Shown here: positions 18,087-28,584 of the stretch, in pieces
Layout of the letters: each line of letters opens with the position of its first letter
How positions within the stretch are numbered: position 1 is the stretch's first letter
Assembly (NCBI RefSeq): GCF_036227405.1
Contig: NZ_CP109473.1
Coordinates: 5,828,001 to 5,892,000, forward strand
DNA length: 64,000 nucleotides
Origin: Streptomyces sp. NBC_01460
GTDB lineage: Bacteria > Actinomycetota > Actinomycetes > Streptomycetales > Streptomycetaceae
Reading direction: 5' to 3'
Program-made: the position numbers and the translations under genes
The notes under the pieces: generated by a model
The model's input: only the letters and a program-made list of their open reading frames with translations
What the model was told of the DNA's origin: nothing
Database searches by the model: none

Positions 18087-21000
18087 ATGTCCCTGAGTGA
18101 CGACTCTGGTGTATCGTCCCCAGGAGGGCAGCGCCGTGGAAGGGACGGTGCCGGGAGGGAAGCGGAACGCGAGGGGGCGACAATCGATGTTCGGCCAGTG
18201 GAGAGACGATCCGACGCGGCGGCGCGGGCGGGAGAGGCCGCCGGCGAGGGCGCCGGGGTCCGTCGACGGAGCGCACCGGTGAGCGCCCTCGGAGCCCTGC
18301 TCTCCCAGCAGCCGTCCTCCGGGCGGACCATGGGGCTGCGCTCCCAACTCGCCCTCGCCGCCGTCTGTGCCGGATACGCCGTGGGGGCCGCCGTCGGCTG
18401 GGGTTCGCCCGGACTCGCCCTGTTCATGGGTGACTTCGGCCTCAGTGCCGCCGCCCTGATCGCCGCTGTCTCCTGCTTCCTCTACGCACGCGCCGCCGGC
18501 AGCCGGTTCCGGCCCGCCTGGCTCCTCTTCTCGCTCTCCTCGGCCATGGCGGCCGGAGGCAACGCGGTCTGGGGGTGGTACGAGGTGGTGCTCGGGCGCC
18601 CGGTGCCCACCCCCTCCCTGGCGGACCTCTTCTTCCTCTGTTTCGCGCCGCCCGCCATCGTCGGACTGCTCGTCCTCGCCAAACGGCCCGTCACGCGCGC
18701 GGGCTGGGTCTGCCTGGTGCTGGACGCCTGGTTGATCGGCGGATCCCTGCTGACGCTCTCCTGGAGCCTCGCGCTGGCCCACACCGCCCACGTCGCGAAC
18801 GCCGAAGGGGAGAGCGTGGCCAGGGCCGCGCTCTCGCTGGCCTATCCGCTGCTCGACATCGTGCTCGTCTCCATGGTCCTCGCGCTGCACTTCCGGCGGA
18901 TCAACCTGAACCGCTCCGCGGTCAACACCGCCATCGCCGGACTCGCGCTGACCGTGGTCTGCGACGCCCTGTTCACCGCCCCGCTGCTGCGCTCGGTGTA
19001 CCACTCGGGCCAGTTGCTGGACGCCGGGTGGTTCGCCGGTTCGCTGATCCTCGCGTACGCCCCCTGGGGGGTCCGCCGCGACCAGGACAACGCTGTCGAG
19101 GCCCCCGCCCCCGAGCCACGTGCCGTGAGCCGCCCCATCGCCGGCTCGCTCGCCGCGCTCACGCCGTACCTGGCCGCGGCGGTCTGCACCCTCGGCATCC
19201 TCTACAACGTCGTGGAGGGGCGGAGGGTCGACCGGGTCGTCGTCCTCACCGGCTGCGCGGTCGTGCTCGCCCTGGTCCTGCGGCAGGCCATCATGCTCCT
19301 CGACAACATCGCGCTCACCCAGGAACTGGCCCAGAAGGAGAACCACTTCCGCTCCCTGGTGCAGGGCTCCAGCGACGTCATCATGATCGCCGAGCCGAGC
19401 GGTGTGCTCCGCTACGTCAGCCCGGCGGCCGCCGGCGTCTACCGCCGCGACGCCGAGGACCTCGTCGGCGCGGAGCTGTCCTCGATCATCCATCCCGACG
19501 ACCTCGGGGGAGTCGTCCACGAACTCCGGCGCTTCCTCGCCGCGCCCTCCCGCGAGGAGCCCACCACCCGGATCGAGTGCCGCTTCGGATCGGGCACGGG
19601 CGACTGGCTCCACGTCGAGTCCACGGTCAACCGCCACCAGGGCGGTCTGCTGCTCAACAGCCGCGACGTGACCGAGCGGGTCAGGCTGCAGGCGCAGCTC
19701 CAGCACAACGCCGAACACGACCCGCTCACCGACCTGCCCAACCGCGCCCTCTTCACCGCCCGGGTCGGACAGGCGCTGGGCGGCCGCCGGGCCGGGGACC
19801 CGGGCACCGCCGTGCTCTTCATCGACCTCGACGGCTTCAAGGCCGTCAACGACTCCATCGGCCACCAGGCGGGCGACGAGCTCCTCGTCCAGGCCGCCCG
19901 CCGCCTGCAGGAGTCCGTGCGCACCTCGGACACCGCGGCACGCCTCGGGGGCGACGAGTTCGCCGCGCTCATCGTCGGCGACGGCACCCGCGACCAGGCC
20001 GCCCGTGAGTGCCAGGTCCACGAGATCGCCGACCGGCTGCGCCTCAGGCTCTCCCAGCCGTACCGGATCGGCACCGGAGAGGTCCGGGTGGCCGCTTCCA
20101 TCGGGGTCGCCTTCGCCGAGCCCTCCATCACACCCAAGGACCTGATGCGCAACGCCGACCTCGCCATGTACCGGGCGAAGGCCGGCGGCAAGGACCGGGT
20201 CGAGCTGTACGCCCCGCAGATGCAGGCCGACGTCGTGCGCCGCTCCGAGCTCGCCACACGGCTGCGCACCGCCCTGCGCGACGGCGAGTTCGCGCTGCTC
20301 CACCAGCCCGTGGTGCACCTGGCCAGCGGCACGGTCGCGGCCGTCTCCGCCCAGGCCCGCTGGCGCTCCGCCCAGGGCATCCTGTTCACCCCGGCCGAAT
20401 TCCTCCGGGTGTCCGAGGACAGCGACCGCGCGGCCGAGCTGGGCACCTGGCTGCTGGAGGAGGCCGTCGAGCAGGCCGCGGACCGGTTCCTGGCCGGCCA
20501 TCCGGTCTCCGTCTCCGTGCGCGTGTCGGCCGCCCGTCTCCTCGACCGGGCGTTCCCCCCGGGCTCCGTCGAGGCGCTCCTGACCCGGCACGGGCTGCCG
20601 TCCGGGGCCCTGATGATCGAAGTGGCCGACAGCGACCCGCGGATCTCCTTCGACGAGCTGGAGCAGCGGCTGGTCGCCCTGCGCCGTCTCGGGGTCCGGA
20701 TCGCGCTCGACGGCTTCGGCAGCGGGTACGCCGCCGTCAACGCCCTGCGCCGGCTCCCCATCGACGTACTGAAACTGGACCGGTGCCTGGTGGAGGGCGT
20801 CGTCGAGTCGGCGAGGCTCCACAAGATCACCAGTGGCCTGCTGCGCATCGCCGGCGACCTCGGTATGCAGTCCGTCGCCGACGGGGTGGACGTGCCCGAG
20901 CAGGTGCGCGCGCTGCGCGCCATGGGGTGCACGCACGGCCAGGGAATGGCCTTCGCGGGCCCGTTGGACGAGTACCGGCTGCGGCACACGCTGATCCGTG

Positions 21001-21110
21001 GGAAGTACCCCGTCCCGGGCGCCGGAGGGGCCGCTCAACCCGTGCTGGCGGGCGGTGCGATCCCGCTCCAGAGCCGCTCACATGATGAGACTCCCGTCCC
21101 ACCCACTTGA
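18087..21110 (+). CDS. membrane PAS-GGDEF protein with degenerate EAL domain (predicted diguanylate cyclase)
   Basis: This 1007-residue protein has a basic, disordered N-terminus (1-80), about ten membrane segments (~85-405), a PAS domain (~415-530), GGDEF (~540-705) and EAL-like (~720-985) domains. The GGDEF motif is intact ([12 protein letters not shown], ~621) and the RxxD inhibitory site is present as RTSD (~612), so cyclase activity with product feedback is expected. The EAL domain has lost key residues: EALLRW reads SAQARW, DDFG reads DGFG and VAEGVE reads VADGVD. Phosphodiesterase activity is therefore unlikely, though GTP or c-di-GMP binding remains possible. ATG 18087 follows GGAGAGTAGAGAG. 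It stands alone upstream of the ilvB leader. Confidence 0.9.
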   Translation: MSLSDDSGVSSPGGQRRGRDGAGREAEREGATIDVRPVERRSDAAARAGEAAGEGAGVRRRSAPVSALGALLSQQPSSGRTMGLRSQLALAAVCAGYAVGAAVGWGSPGLALFMGDFGLSAAALIAAVSCFLYARAAGSRFRPAWLLFSLSSAMAAGGNAVWGWYEVVLGRPVPTPSLADLFFLCFAPPAIVGLLVLAKRPVTRAGWVCLVLDAWLIGGSLLTLSWSLALAHTAHVANAEGESVARAALSLAYPLLDIVLVSMVLALHFRRINLNRSAVNTAIAGLALTVVCDALFTAPLLRSVYHSGQLLDAGWFAGSLILAYAPWGVRRDQDNAVEAPAPEPRAVSRPIAGSLAALTPYLAAAVCTLGILYNVVEGRRVDRVVVLTGCAVVLALVLRQAIMLLDNIALTQELAQKENHFRSLVQGSSDVIMIAEPSGVLRYVSPAAAGVYRRDAEDLVGAELSSIIHPDDLGGVVHELRRFLAAPSREEPTTRIECRFGSGTGDWLHVESTVNRHQGGLLLNSRDVTERVRLQAQLQHNAEHDPLTDLPNRALFTARVGQALGGRRAGDPGTAVLFIDLDGFKAVNDSIGHQAGDELLVQAARRLQESVRTSDTAARLGGDEFAALIVGDGTRDQAARECQVHEIADRLRLRLSQPYRIGTGEVRVAASIGVAFAEPSITPKDLMRNADLAMYRAKAGGKDRVELYAPQMQADVVRRSELATRLRTALRDGEFALLHQPVVHLASGTVAAVSAQARWRSAQGILFTPAEFLRVSEDSDRAAELGTWLLEEAVEQAADRFLAGHPVSVSVRVSAARLLDRAFPPGSVEALLTRHGLPSGALMIEVADSDPRISFDELEQRLVALRRLGVRIALDGFGSGYAAVNALRRLPIDVLKLDRCLVEGVVESARLHKITSGLLRIAGDLGMQSVADGVDVPEQVRALRAMGCTHGQGMAFAGPLDEYRLRHTLIRGKYPVPGAGGAAQPVLAGGAIPLQSRSHDETPVPPT

Positions 21111-21143
21111 CACCGTGTGTGTGCCGGAGAGAGGGTCAATGCC

Positions 21144-21185
21144 ATGCGCACCCGAATTCTCGTACTTGGAAAGCGCGTCGGCTGA
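21144..21185 (+). CDS. ilvB leader peptide MRTRILVLGKRVG
   Basis: This encodes a 13-residue peptide with the run Ile-Leu-Val-Leu (codons ATT CTC GTA CTT), so all three branched-chain amino acids are sampled. ATG 21144 is preceded by GAGAGAGGG at good spacing. It is followed by a stem-loop (21187-21211) and a terminator (21230-21263) before ilvB. This is the classic layout of transcription attenuation by ribosome stalling, known for ilv/leu operons in enterobacteria and Corynebacterium. Confidence 0.85.
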   Translation: MRTRILVLGKRVG

Positions 21186-21186
21186 A

Positions 21187-21211
21187 GCAGGGTCACTCAC
21201 GGACACCCTGC
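21187..21211 (+). promoter_or_regulatory. pause/antiterminator hairpin of the ilvB leader
   Basis: GCAGGGT (21187-21193) pairs with ACCCTGC (21205-21211). It begins 2 nt after the leader-peptide stop codon, where a stalled or released ribosome would change its folding. Confidence 0.65.
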
Positions 21212-21229
21212 AGACCGCACCGGCGCGCT

Positions 21230-21263
21230 CCCCTCGCTTGCCTCACGGCACGAGGGGTTTTTT
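21230..21263 (+). terminator. ilvB transcription attenuator
   Basis: CCCCTCG pairs with CGAGGGG around an inner TGCC/GGCA stem, and TTTTTT follows directly. A rho-independent terminator 65 nt upstream of ilvB, after an ILVL leader peptide, is the attenuator. It closely resembles the one upstream of cimA. Confidence 0.88.
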
Positions 21264-21327
21264 GTTGCACCGGGACCTGTCAAAACCCCGTAAAAACACC
21301 GCATAAACCCTCAGCTTCGAGAAGAGA

Positions 21328-23184
21328 ATGCCGATGACCGAGCAGGCCACCGGGGCCCAGCACCCGCAGCCGCGGGCCCGTAACGGCGGACCGTCCTCCG
21401 CCTCCGTTGAGCACCTCACGGGCGCGCAGTCCCTCATCCGTTCTCTCGAGGAAGTCGGGGCCGACACCGTATTCGGCCTCCCTGGCGGCTGCATCCTGCC
21501 GGCGTACGACCCGCTGATGGACTCCACCCGGGTCCGTCACATCCTGGTCCGCCACGAGCAGGGTGCCGGTCACGCGGCCACCGGTTACGCCCAGGCGACC
21601 GGCAAGGTCGGGGTCTGCATGGTCACCTCGGGTCCCGGTGCCACCAACCTGGTCACCCCGATCGCCGACGCCGCCATGGACTCCGTGCCCATGGTCGCGA
21701 TCACCGGCCAGGTGGCCTCCGCCGCCATCGGTACGGACGCCTTCCAGGAAGCCGACATCTGCGGCATCACGATGCCGATCACGAAGCACAACTTCCTGGT
21801 CACCCGTGCCGAGGACATCGCCCACACGATCGCCGAGGCCTTCCACATCGCCTCGACCGGTCGCCCGGGCCCGGTCCTCGTCGACATCGCCAAGGACGCG
21901 CTGCAGGCGAAGACCGCCTTCAGCTGGCCGCCGTCGCTGGACCTGCCCGGCTACCGTCCGGTCACGAAGCCGCACGCCAAGCAGATCCGCGAGGCGGCCA
22001 AGCTCATCGCCCAGGCCAGGCGCCCGGTGCTGTACGTCGGCGGCGGCGTCATGAAGGCCGGCGCGACCGCCGAGCTGAAGGTCCTGGCAGAGCTCACCGG
22101 AGCGCCCGTCACCACCACCCTGATGGCGCTCGGCTCCTTCCCCGACAGCCACCCGCTGCACGTGGGAATGCCCGGCATGCACGGATCGGTCACCGCCGTC
22201 ACCGCGCTGCAGAAGGCCGACCTGATCGTCGCGCTCGGGGCCAGGTTCGACGACCGCGTCACCGGCAAGCTGGACAGCTTCGCCCCGTACGCCAAGATCG
22301 TCCACGCGGACATCGACCCGGCGGAGATCGGCAAGAACCGTGCCGCCGACGTCCCGATCGTCGGTGACGCCCGCGAGGTCATCGCCGACCTCGTCCAGGC
22401 GGTCCAGGCCGAGCACACCGAGGGCAACACCGGCGACTACAGCGCCTGGTGGAAGGACCTCAACCGCTGGCGCGAGACCTACCCCGTCGGCTACGACCTG
22501 CCGGAGGACGGCAGCCTCTCGCCGCAGCAGGTCATCCAGCGCATCGGCGAACTCGCCCCCGAGGGCACGATCTTCGCGGCGGGCGTCGGACAGCACCAGA
22601 TGTGGGCCTCGCACTTCATCCAGTACGAGCAGCCCGCGACCTGGCTCAACTCCGGTGGTGCCGGGACCATGGGGTACGCCGTCCCGGCGGCCATGGGCGC
22701 CAAGGCGGGCATGCCCGAGCGTGCCGTCTGGGCGATCGACGGCGACGGCTGCTTCCAGATGACCAACCAGGAACTCACCACCTGCGCGCTCAACAACATC
22801 CCGATCAAGGTCGCCATCATCAACAACGGCGCCCTCGGGATGGTCCGCCAGTGGCAGACCCTGTTCTACAACCAGCGGTACTCCAACACCGTGCTGCACT
22901 CCGGCCCGGACGCGGACGGCAACGCGGCCAAGGGCACCCGCGTCCCGGACTTCGTCAAGCTGTCCGAGGCCATGGGCTGCTACGCGATCCGCTGCGAGGA
23001 CCCGGCCGACCTGGACAAGGTCATCGCCGAGGCCAACGCGATCAACGACCGCCCGGTCGTCATCGACTTCATCGTCCACGAGGACGCCATGGTGTGGCCG
23101 ATGGTCGCCGCCGGCACCTCCAACGACGAGGTCATGGCGGCGCGCGGCGTCCGCCCCGACTTCGGCGACAACGAAGACGACTGA
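21328..23184 (+). CDS. ilvB: acetolactate synthase large (catalytic) subunit
   Basis: This 618-residue ThDP enzyme condenses two pyruvates to acetolactate, or pyruvate plus 2-oxobutyrate to acetohydroxybutyrate, the first shared step of Val/Leu/Ile synthesis. N-terminal [20 protein letters not shown] and [19 protein letters not shown] contain the catalytic Glu. The C-terminal ThDP motif runs from [20 protein letters not shown] to [18 protein letters not shown] 21328 follows GAGAAGAGA; ATG 21334 is the alternative. Expression is predicted to be attenuated by the leader just upstream. It heads ilvB-ilvN-ilvC. Confidence 0.97.
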   Translation: MPMTEQATGAQHPQPRARNGGPSSASVEHLTGAQSLIRSLEEVGADTVFGLPGGCILPAYDPLMDSTRVRHILVRHEQGAGHAATGYAQATGKVGVCMVTSGPGATNLVTPIADAAMDSVPMVAITGQVASAAIGTDAFQEADICGITMPITKHNFLVTRAEDIAHTIAEAFHIASTGRPGPVLVDIAKDALQAKTAFSWPPSLDLPGYRPVTKPHAKQIREAAKLIAQARRPVLYVGGGVMKAGATAELKVLAELTGAPVTTTLMALGSFPDSHPLHVGMPGMHGSVTAVTALQKADLIVALGARFDDRVTGKLDSFAPYAKIVHADIDPAEIGKNRAADVPIVGDAREVIADLVQAVQAEHTEGNTGDYSAWWKDLNRWRETYPVGYDLPEDGSLSPQQVIQRIGELAPEGTIFAAGVGQHQMWASHFIQYEQPATWLNSGGAGTMGYAVPAAMGAKAGMPERAVWAIDGDGCFQMTNQELTTCALNNIPIKVAIINNGALGMVRQWQTLFYNQRYSNTVLHSGPDADGNAAKGTRVPDFVKLSEAMGCYAIRCEDPADLDKVIAEANAINDRPVVIDFIVHEDAMVWPMVAAGTSNDEVMAARGVRPDFGDNEDD

Positions 23185-23206
23185 GAGACAGAGAGAGACC
23201 GACTCC

Positions 23207-24842
<1,636 letters not shown>

Positions 24843-24848
24843 GTTGAC

Positions 24849-24884
24849 GCCGGGGGGCGGGTCCGTACGGGCCCGCCCCCCGGC
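24849..24884 (+). terminator. terminator after ilvC
   Basis: GCCGGGGGGCGGG and CCCGCCCCCCGGC form a 13-bp perfect stem 6 nt after the ilvC stop. It ends the ilvBNC unit despite lacking a T run. From there to serA (25142) I see only a small inverted repeat at 25098-25115 and no further gene. Confidence 0.75.
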
Positions 24885-25141
24885 GCAAGGCCGGCCTCAC
24901 ACCCCGTGTCACTGCGGGGAGAGGTGGGTGGCAGGAGACGGCGCCGTACGTCTGTACAGACCGTCCACCCCGTGAGGGTGATCCTTCCACCGGGGCGCAG
25001 TCGATGCCCGGCCGCATGACTACACTTCTCAACACATACACGCGTCAGGGCCCACAGTGTCGTGCGTCTTCCACGCGGCTAGCCCCTCCACCGCCTGCGG
25101 CCGTCGGGACGGCCGTCCGCACTGGACTTGTGAGGACACAC

Positions 25142-26734
25142 GTGAGCTCGAAACCTGTCGTACTCATCGCCGAAGAGCTGTCGCCCGCCACGGTCGACGC
25201 CCTGGGTCCGGATTTCGAGATCCGGCACTGCAACGGCGCGGACCGCGCCGAACTCCTCCCCGCGATCGCCGACGTCGACGCGATCCTGGTGCGCTCCGCC
25301 ACCAAGGTCGACGCCGAGGCCATCGCCGCCGCGAAGAAGCTCAAGGTCGTCGCCCGCGCCGGTGTCGGTCTGGACAACGTCGACGTCTCCTCGGCCACCA
25401 AGGCCGGCGTGATGGTCGTCAACGCCCCGACCTCCAACATCGTCACCGCCGCCGAGCTGGCCTGTGGTCTGCTCGTCGCCACGGCGCGCAACATCCCGCA
25501 GGCCAACACCGCCCTGAAGAACGGCGAGTGGAAGCGCTCCAAGTACACGGGTGTCGAGCTCAGCGAGAAGACCCTCGGCGTCGTCGGCCTCGGCCGCATC
25601 GGCGTCCTGGTCGCCCAGCGCATGTCGGCCTTCGGCATGAAGATCGTGGCGTACGACCCCTACGTGCAGCCCGCCCGCGCGGCCCAGATGGGCGTCAAGC
25701 TCCTCACGCTGGACGAGCTGCTCGAGGTCTCCGACTTCATCACGGTCCACCTGCCCAAGACCCCCGAGACGCTCGGCCTGATCGGCGACGAGGCGCTGCA
25801 CAAGGTGAAGCCCTCGGTGCGCATCGTCAACGCCGCGCGCGGCGGCATCGTCGACGAGGAGGCGCTCGCCTCCGCCCTCAAGGAGGGCCGTGTCGCCGGC
25901 GCCGGTCTGGACGTGTACACCAAGGAGCCCTGCACGGACTCCCCGCTGTTCCAGTTCGACCAGGTCGTCTGCACCCCGCACCTCGGTGCCTCCACCGACG
26001 AGGCGCAGGAGAAGGCCGGCATCGCCGTCGCCAAGTCCGTCCGTCTGGCCCTCGCCGGTGAGCTCGTGCCCGACGCGGTCAACGTCCAGGGCGGGGTCAT
26101 CGCCGAGGACGTGCGCCCCGGCCTGCCGCTCGCCGAGAAGCTCGGCCGGATCTTCACGGCCCTCGCCGGTGAGGTCGCGGCCCGTCTCGACGTCGAGGTC
26201 TACGGCGAGATCACCCAGCACGACGTGAAGGTGCTCGAACTCTCCGCGCTCAAGGGCGTGTTCGAGGACGTCGTCGACGAGACCGTCAGCTACGTCAACG
26301 CCCCGCTCTTCGCGCAGGAGCGCGGTGTCGAGGTCCGCCTCACCACGAGCTCCGAGTCGCCGGACCACCGCAACGTGGTGACCGTCCGCGGCACCCTGTC
26401 GAACGGCGAGGAGGTCGCGGTGTCCGGCACGCTCGCCGGCCCCAAGCACCTCCAGAAGATCGTCGCGATCGGCGAGCACGACGTGGACCTGGCGCTCGCC
26501 GACCACATGGTCGTCCTGCGCTACGAGGACCGCCCCGGCGTCGTCGGCGCCGTCGGCAAGATCCTCGGCGAGGCCGGGCTGAACATCGCCGGCATGCAGG
26601 TCTCGCGCCAGGACGCGGGCGGCGAGGCGCTGGTCGTCCTCACCGTCGACGACACCATCCCGCAGTCGGTCCTCACCGAGATCGCCGACGAGATCGGTGC
26701 CGCCTCGGCGCGTTCGGTGAACCTCACCGACTGA
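25142..26734 (+). CDS. serA: D-3-phosphoglycerate dehydrogenase
   Basis: This ~530-residue enzyme oxidises 3-phosphoglycerate in the first step of serine synthesis. It has the NAD motif LGVVGLGRIGVLVAQRM (~140), the catalytic Arg in VRIVNAARGGIVDEEALAS, Glu in VYTKEPCTDSPLF and His in VCTPHLGASTDEAQEKAG. An intervening (ASB) domain and a C-terminal ACT domain (RYEDRPGVVGAVGKILGEAG) follow, as in the long actinobacterial form. GTG 25142, giving VSSKPVVLIAEEL, is chosen with GTGAGGAC upstream; the open frame reaches 25004 but that part is unlike the family. Confidence 0.96.
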   Translation: MSSKPVVLIAEELSPATVDALGPDFEIRHCNGADRAELLPAIADVDAILVRSATKVDAEAIAAAKKLKVVARAGVGLDNVDVSSATKAGVMVVNAPTSNIVTAAELACGLLVATARNIPQANTALKNGEWKRSKYTGVELSEKTLGVVGLGRIGVLVAQRMSAFGMKIVAYDPYVQPARAAQMGVKLLTLDELLEVSDFITVHLPKTPETLGLIGDEALHKVKPSVRIVNAARGGIVDEEALASALKEGRVAGAGLDVYTKEPCTDSPLFQFDQVVCTPHLGASTDEAQEKAGIAVAKSVRLALAGELVPDAVNVQGGVIAEDVRPGLPLAEKLGRIFTALAGEVAARLDVEVYGEITQHDVKVLELSALKGVFEDVVDETVSYVNAPLFAQERGVEVRLTTSSESPDHRNVVTVRGTLSNGEEVAVSGTLAGPKHLQKIVAIGEHDVDLALADHMVVLRYEDRPGVVGAVGKILGEAGLNIAGMQVSRQDAGGEALVVLTVDDTIPQSVLTEIADEIGAASARSVNLTD

Positions 26735-26748
26735 TCGGCAGTGACACC

Positions 26749-26797
26749 ACGACCGCGCCCGGCGGACAGAGACCCTCTGTCCGCCGGGCGCGGTCGT
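26749..26797. terminator. bidirectional terminator between serA and the convergent membrane gene
   Basis: A perfect stem of about 23 bp has its left arm at 26749-26771 and right arm at 26775-26797 around the loop ACC. The core is CGCCCGGCGGACAGAG and its complement. The symmetrical position between convergent genes suits termination from both sides. Confidence 0.8.
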
Positions 26798-26828
26798 CCG
26801 TGGTTCCGGGGGCGGCCGGCCCGACGGC

Positions 26829-27182
26829 CTATCCGTCCACCTGCCCGGTGAAGAGCGCGATCAGGAAGACGGCCCACCCCGTCGTGGAGATCAGCACGGG
26901 GAACCAGGCGGCGATCGCGCAGCCGGAGAGGACGAGGCCGATGCGCCGCTGCCGACGCGCGGGGGTGCGGGCGAGGAACCAGCTGGGCAGGATCAGCGCG
27001 TAGGAGAGCAGCAGGCCTCCGGTCAGCAGGAACGTCCGGTCGGCGAAGGTGTTCTCCACCGACGACACGGCGGCGGCCAGCGCCGGTGCCAGCACGGTGC
27101 CGGTCAACGGGGCCGCCCACCAGCGCCGTTCGGGCTCCGGTCGCGTAGCGAGGGGGAAGGGGGTCCTGGCGTCGGTGCTCAT
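26829..27182 (-). CDS. small three-segment membrane protein of unknown function
   Basis: This encodes 117 residues with hydrophobic stretches APLTGTVLAPALAAAVSS, FLLTGGLLLSYALILPSWFL and IGLVLSGCAIAAWFPVLIST/GWAVFLIALFTG, so three to four membrane helices. The N-terminal ~20 residues and the loop RTPARRQRR are cytosolic-type basic segments. No known domain is recognised. It is convergent with serA across a strong terminator and not linked to an operon. ATG 27182 is the natural start. Confidence 0.78.
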   Translation of the reverse strand: MSTDARTPFPLATRPEPERRWWAAPLTGTVLAPALAAAVSSVENTFADRTFLLTGGLLLSYALILPSWFLARTPARRQRRIGLVLSGCAIAAWFPVLISTTGWAVFLIALFTGQVDG

Positions 27183-27267
27183 GGACCCATTTCACCGTGC
27201 GTGACCTCGCGATCACTCCGTCGGCGTACTCACGCCGTCGCGGCGCCGTACTCATCCGGGGTGTGGC

Positions 27268-28407
27268 TCACAGCCGGGCCTGCTTCAGCGCCATGTGAAG
27301 GAGCAGCCGGTCCTCGCCGTCGTTCAGATCGAGGCCGGTGAGCTGCTGGACGCGGCCGAGGCGGTAGTAGAGCGTCTGGCGGTGGATGCCCAGCTCGGTG
27401 GCCGTCCGGCTCGCCTGGCCCGCACGGTCGAGGAACACCTCGGCGGTACGGGCCAGTTCGGCGTGGGCAGGGGCGAGCAGAGGGCGGACGGCAGGGTCGG
27501 GAGCGGTGCCCGGAGTGCGGGGCAGGCCCGCCAGGATGCGGTACGGGCCGATGGCCGACCAGGCGGCGACCGGGCCGAAGCGGGATTCCGCCGAGGCCGC
27601 GCGGGCGGCGGACAGCGCCTCGTGCCAGGAGTCGGCCAGCTCCGCCAGGCCCCGGCGGGGAGCGGCGAGGCCGCCGGTGGCGGCGGGCCCGGCGGTGGCA
27701 CGCAGCCGCTCCGCCGCGGTCGTCGCCGGACCGAGGGCCTCGGGGGAGCGCAGCCGGACCAGGGCGGCCAGGGCCTGGGCACCGGCTCCGGGGGCCGTGG
27801 CGAGAGCCGCCGCCGAGGGCACCGTACGCACGGACGGCGTCTCGCCCGGCCAGGGGGCCACGCACACCACCGTGTGCAGCCCGTCCGCGTCGGCGCCGAG
27901 GGCCTCGTGCAGCGCGGCCACCGCCATGTCGCGCTGCCAGCCGTGTCCGGCGACGAGCACCGCGCCGAACTCCCGCGACAGGTCCGTACCGGCCCGCTCC
28001 TCGTCGGCGAGCAGGGCGCCGATGCGGGCCGCCACCTCCATGGCAGCCGTCAGCTGTGCGTCCGTCGGTCCGGGGTCCGCGTCCAGCAGCCACACATAGC
28101 CCAGGACGACACCCCGATGGCGTACCGGCAGGCAGATGCGGTCCCGGAAGACCCCGGCCTCCGGGGCGGCCGGGATGCGGACGGGCCCCGTCGCACGGGT
28201 GATGCCGAACCCCTCGAACCAGGCGCGCACCGCCGGGGTGGAGCGCCGGGTGAGGATCGAGCGGGTACGGACGGGGTCCATGGCGGTGTCGTCGTCGCTG
28301 TCGTGGGCCCCGAAGGCGACCAGCCCGAAATCGCGGTTCTCCAGGGTCGCGGGGGCGCTGAGCAGCGCGGAGATCTCGTCGACCAGCTCCTGGTAATCGC
28401 CCTTCAC
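27268..28407 (-). CDS. PucR/CdaR-type transcriptional regulator, probable regulator of proline catabolism
   Basis: This ~379-residue protein has a C-terminal PucR-type [43 protein letters not shown], then [11 protein letters not shown]. The N-terminal half is a GAF-like sensor ([20 protein letters not shown]). It is divergent from proline dehydrogenase, and this family often regulates the neighbouring catabolic operon, so a proline-responsive (PutR-like) role is inferred. GTG 28407 is chosen. An ATG at 28455 would place a perfect palindrome inside the coding region. The ribosome binding site is weak for both. Confidence 0.85.
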   Translation of the reverse strand: MKGDYQELVDEISALLSAPATLENRDFGLVAFGAHDSDDDTAMDPVRTRSILTRRSTPAVRAWFEGFGITRATGPVRIPAAPEAGVFRDRICLPVRHRGVVLGYVWLLDADPGPTDAQLTAAMEVAARIGALLADEERAGTDLSREFGAVLVAGHGWQRDMAVAALHEALGADADGLHTVVCVAPWPGETPSVRTVPSAAALATAPGAGAQALAALVRLRSPEALGPATTAAERLRATAGPAATGGLAAPRRGLAELADSWHEALSAARAASAESRFGPVAAWSAIGPYRILAGLPRTPGTAPDPAVRPLLAPAHAELARTAEVFLDRAGQASRTATELGIHRQTLYYRLGRVQQLTGLDLNDGEDRLLLHMALKQARL

Positions 28408-28427
28408 CCCGCCATTCTCGCACCCCT

Positions 28428-28443
28428 TCAGACATATGTCTGA
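28428..28443. promoter_or_regulatory. perfect 16-bp palindrome, candidate operator of the PucR-type regulator
   Basis: TCAGACATATGTCTGA is its own reverse complement. It lies 20 bp upstream of the regulator GTG and ~140 bp upstream of the proline dehydrogenase start, in the divergent promoter region. AT-rich perfect palindromes are rare in this DNA. Confidence 0.7.
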
Positions 28444-28584
28444 GATCCGGCCCACGGATGCGTGACAGGTGTCGATGGCACGGCATCGCGGGGGTACCTA
28501 GATTTCACAGTGGTTCTCCGTGCCGTCCCGGTCCGTTCACCCGTGTACCGGTCCGGCCCCGTCCGTACTCCGTGGAGGTGCCCC

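Noticed and set aside
18095..18116. BldD-box-like sequence (GACTCTGGTGTA) just after the start of the second c-di-GMP gene
   Set aside because: The half-site spacing is off by one base from the BldD consensus and it lies in coding sequence; too weak to call.
16992..21038. A 1348-codon open frame on the minus strand opposite the hydroxyacid dehydrogenase and c-di-GMP genes
   Set aside because: It is antisense to two clear genes, has no recognisable domain, and its composition reflects the GC-rich third positions of the real frames.
25004..25141. Upstream in-frame extension of serA or a possible leader peptide there
   Set aside because: The extension is unlike SerA N-termini, GTG 25142 has a good ribosome binding site, and no Ser or other regulatory codon run or T-tailed terminator is present.
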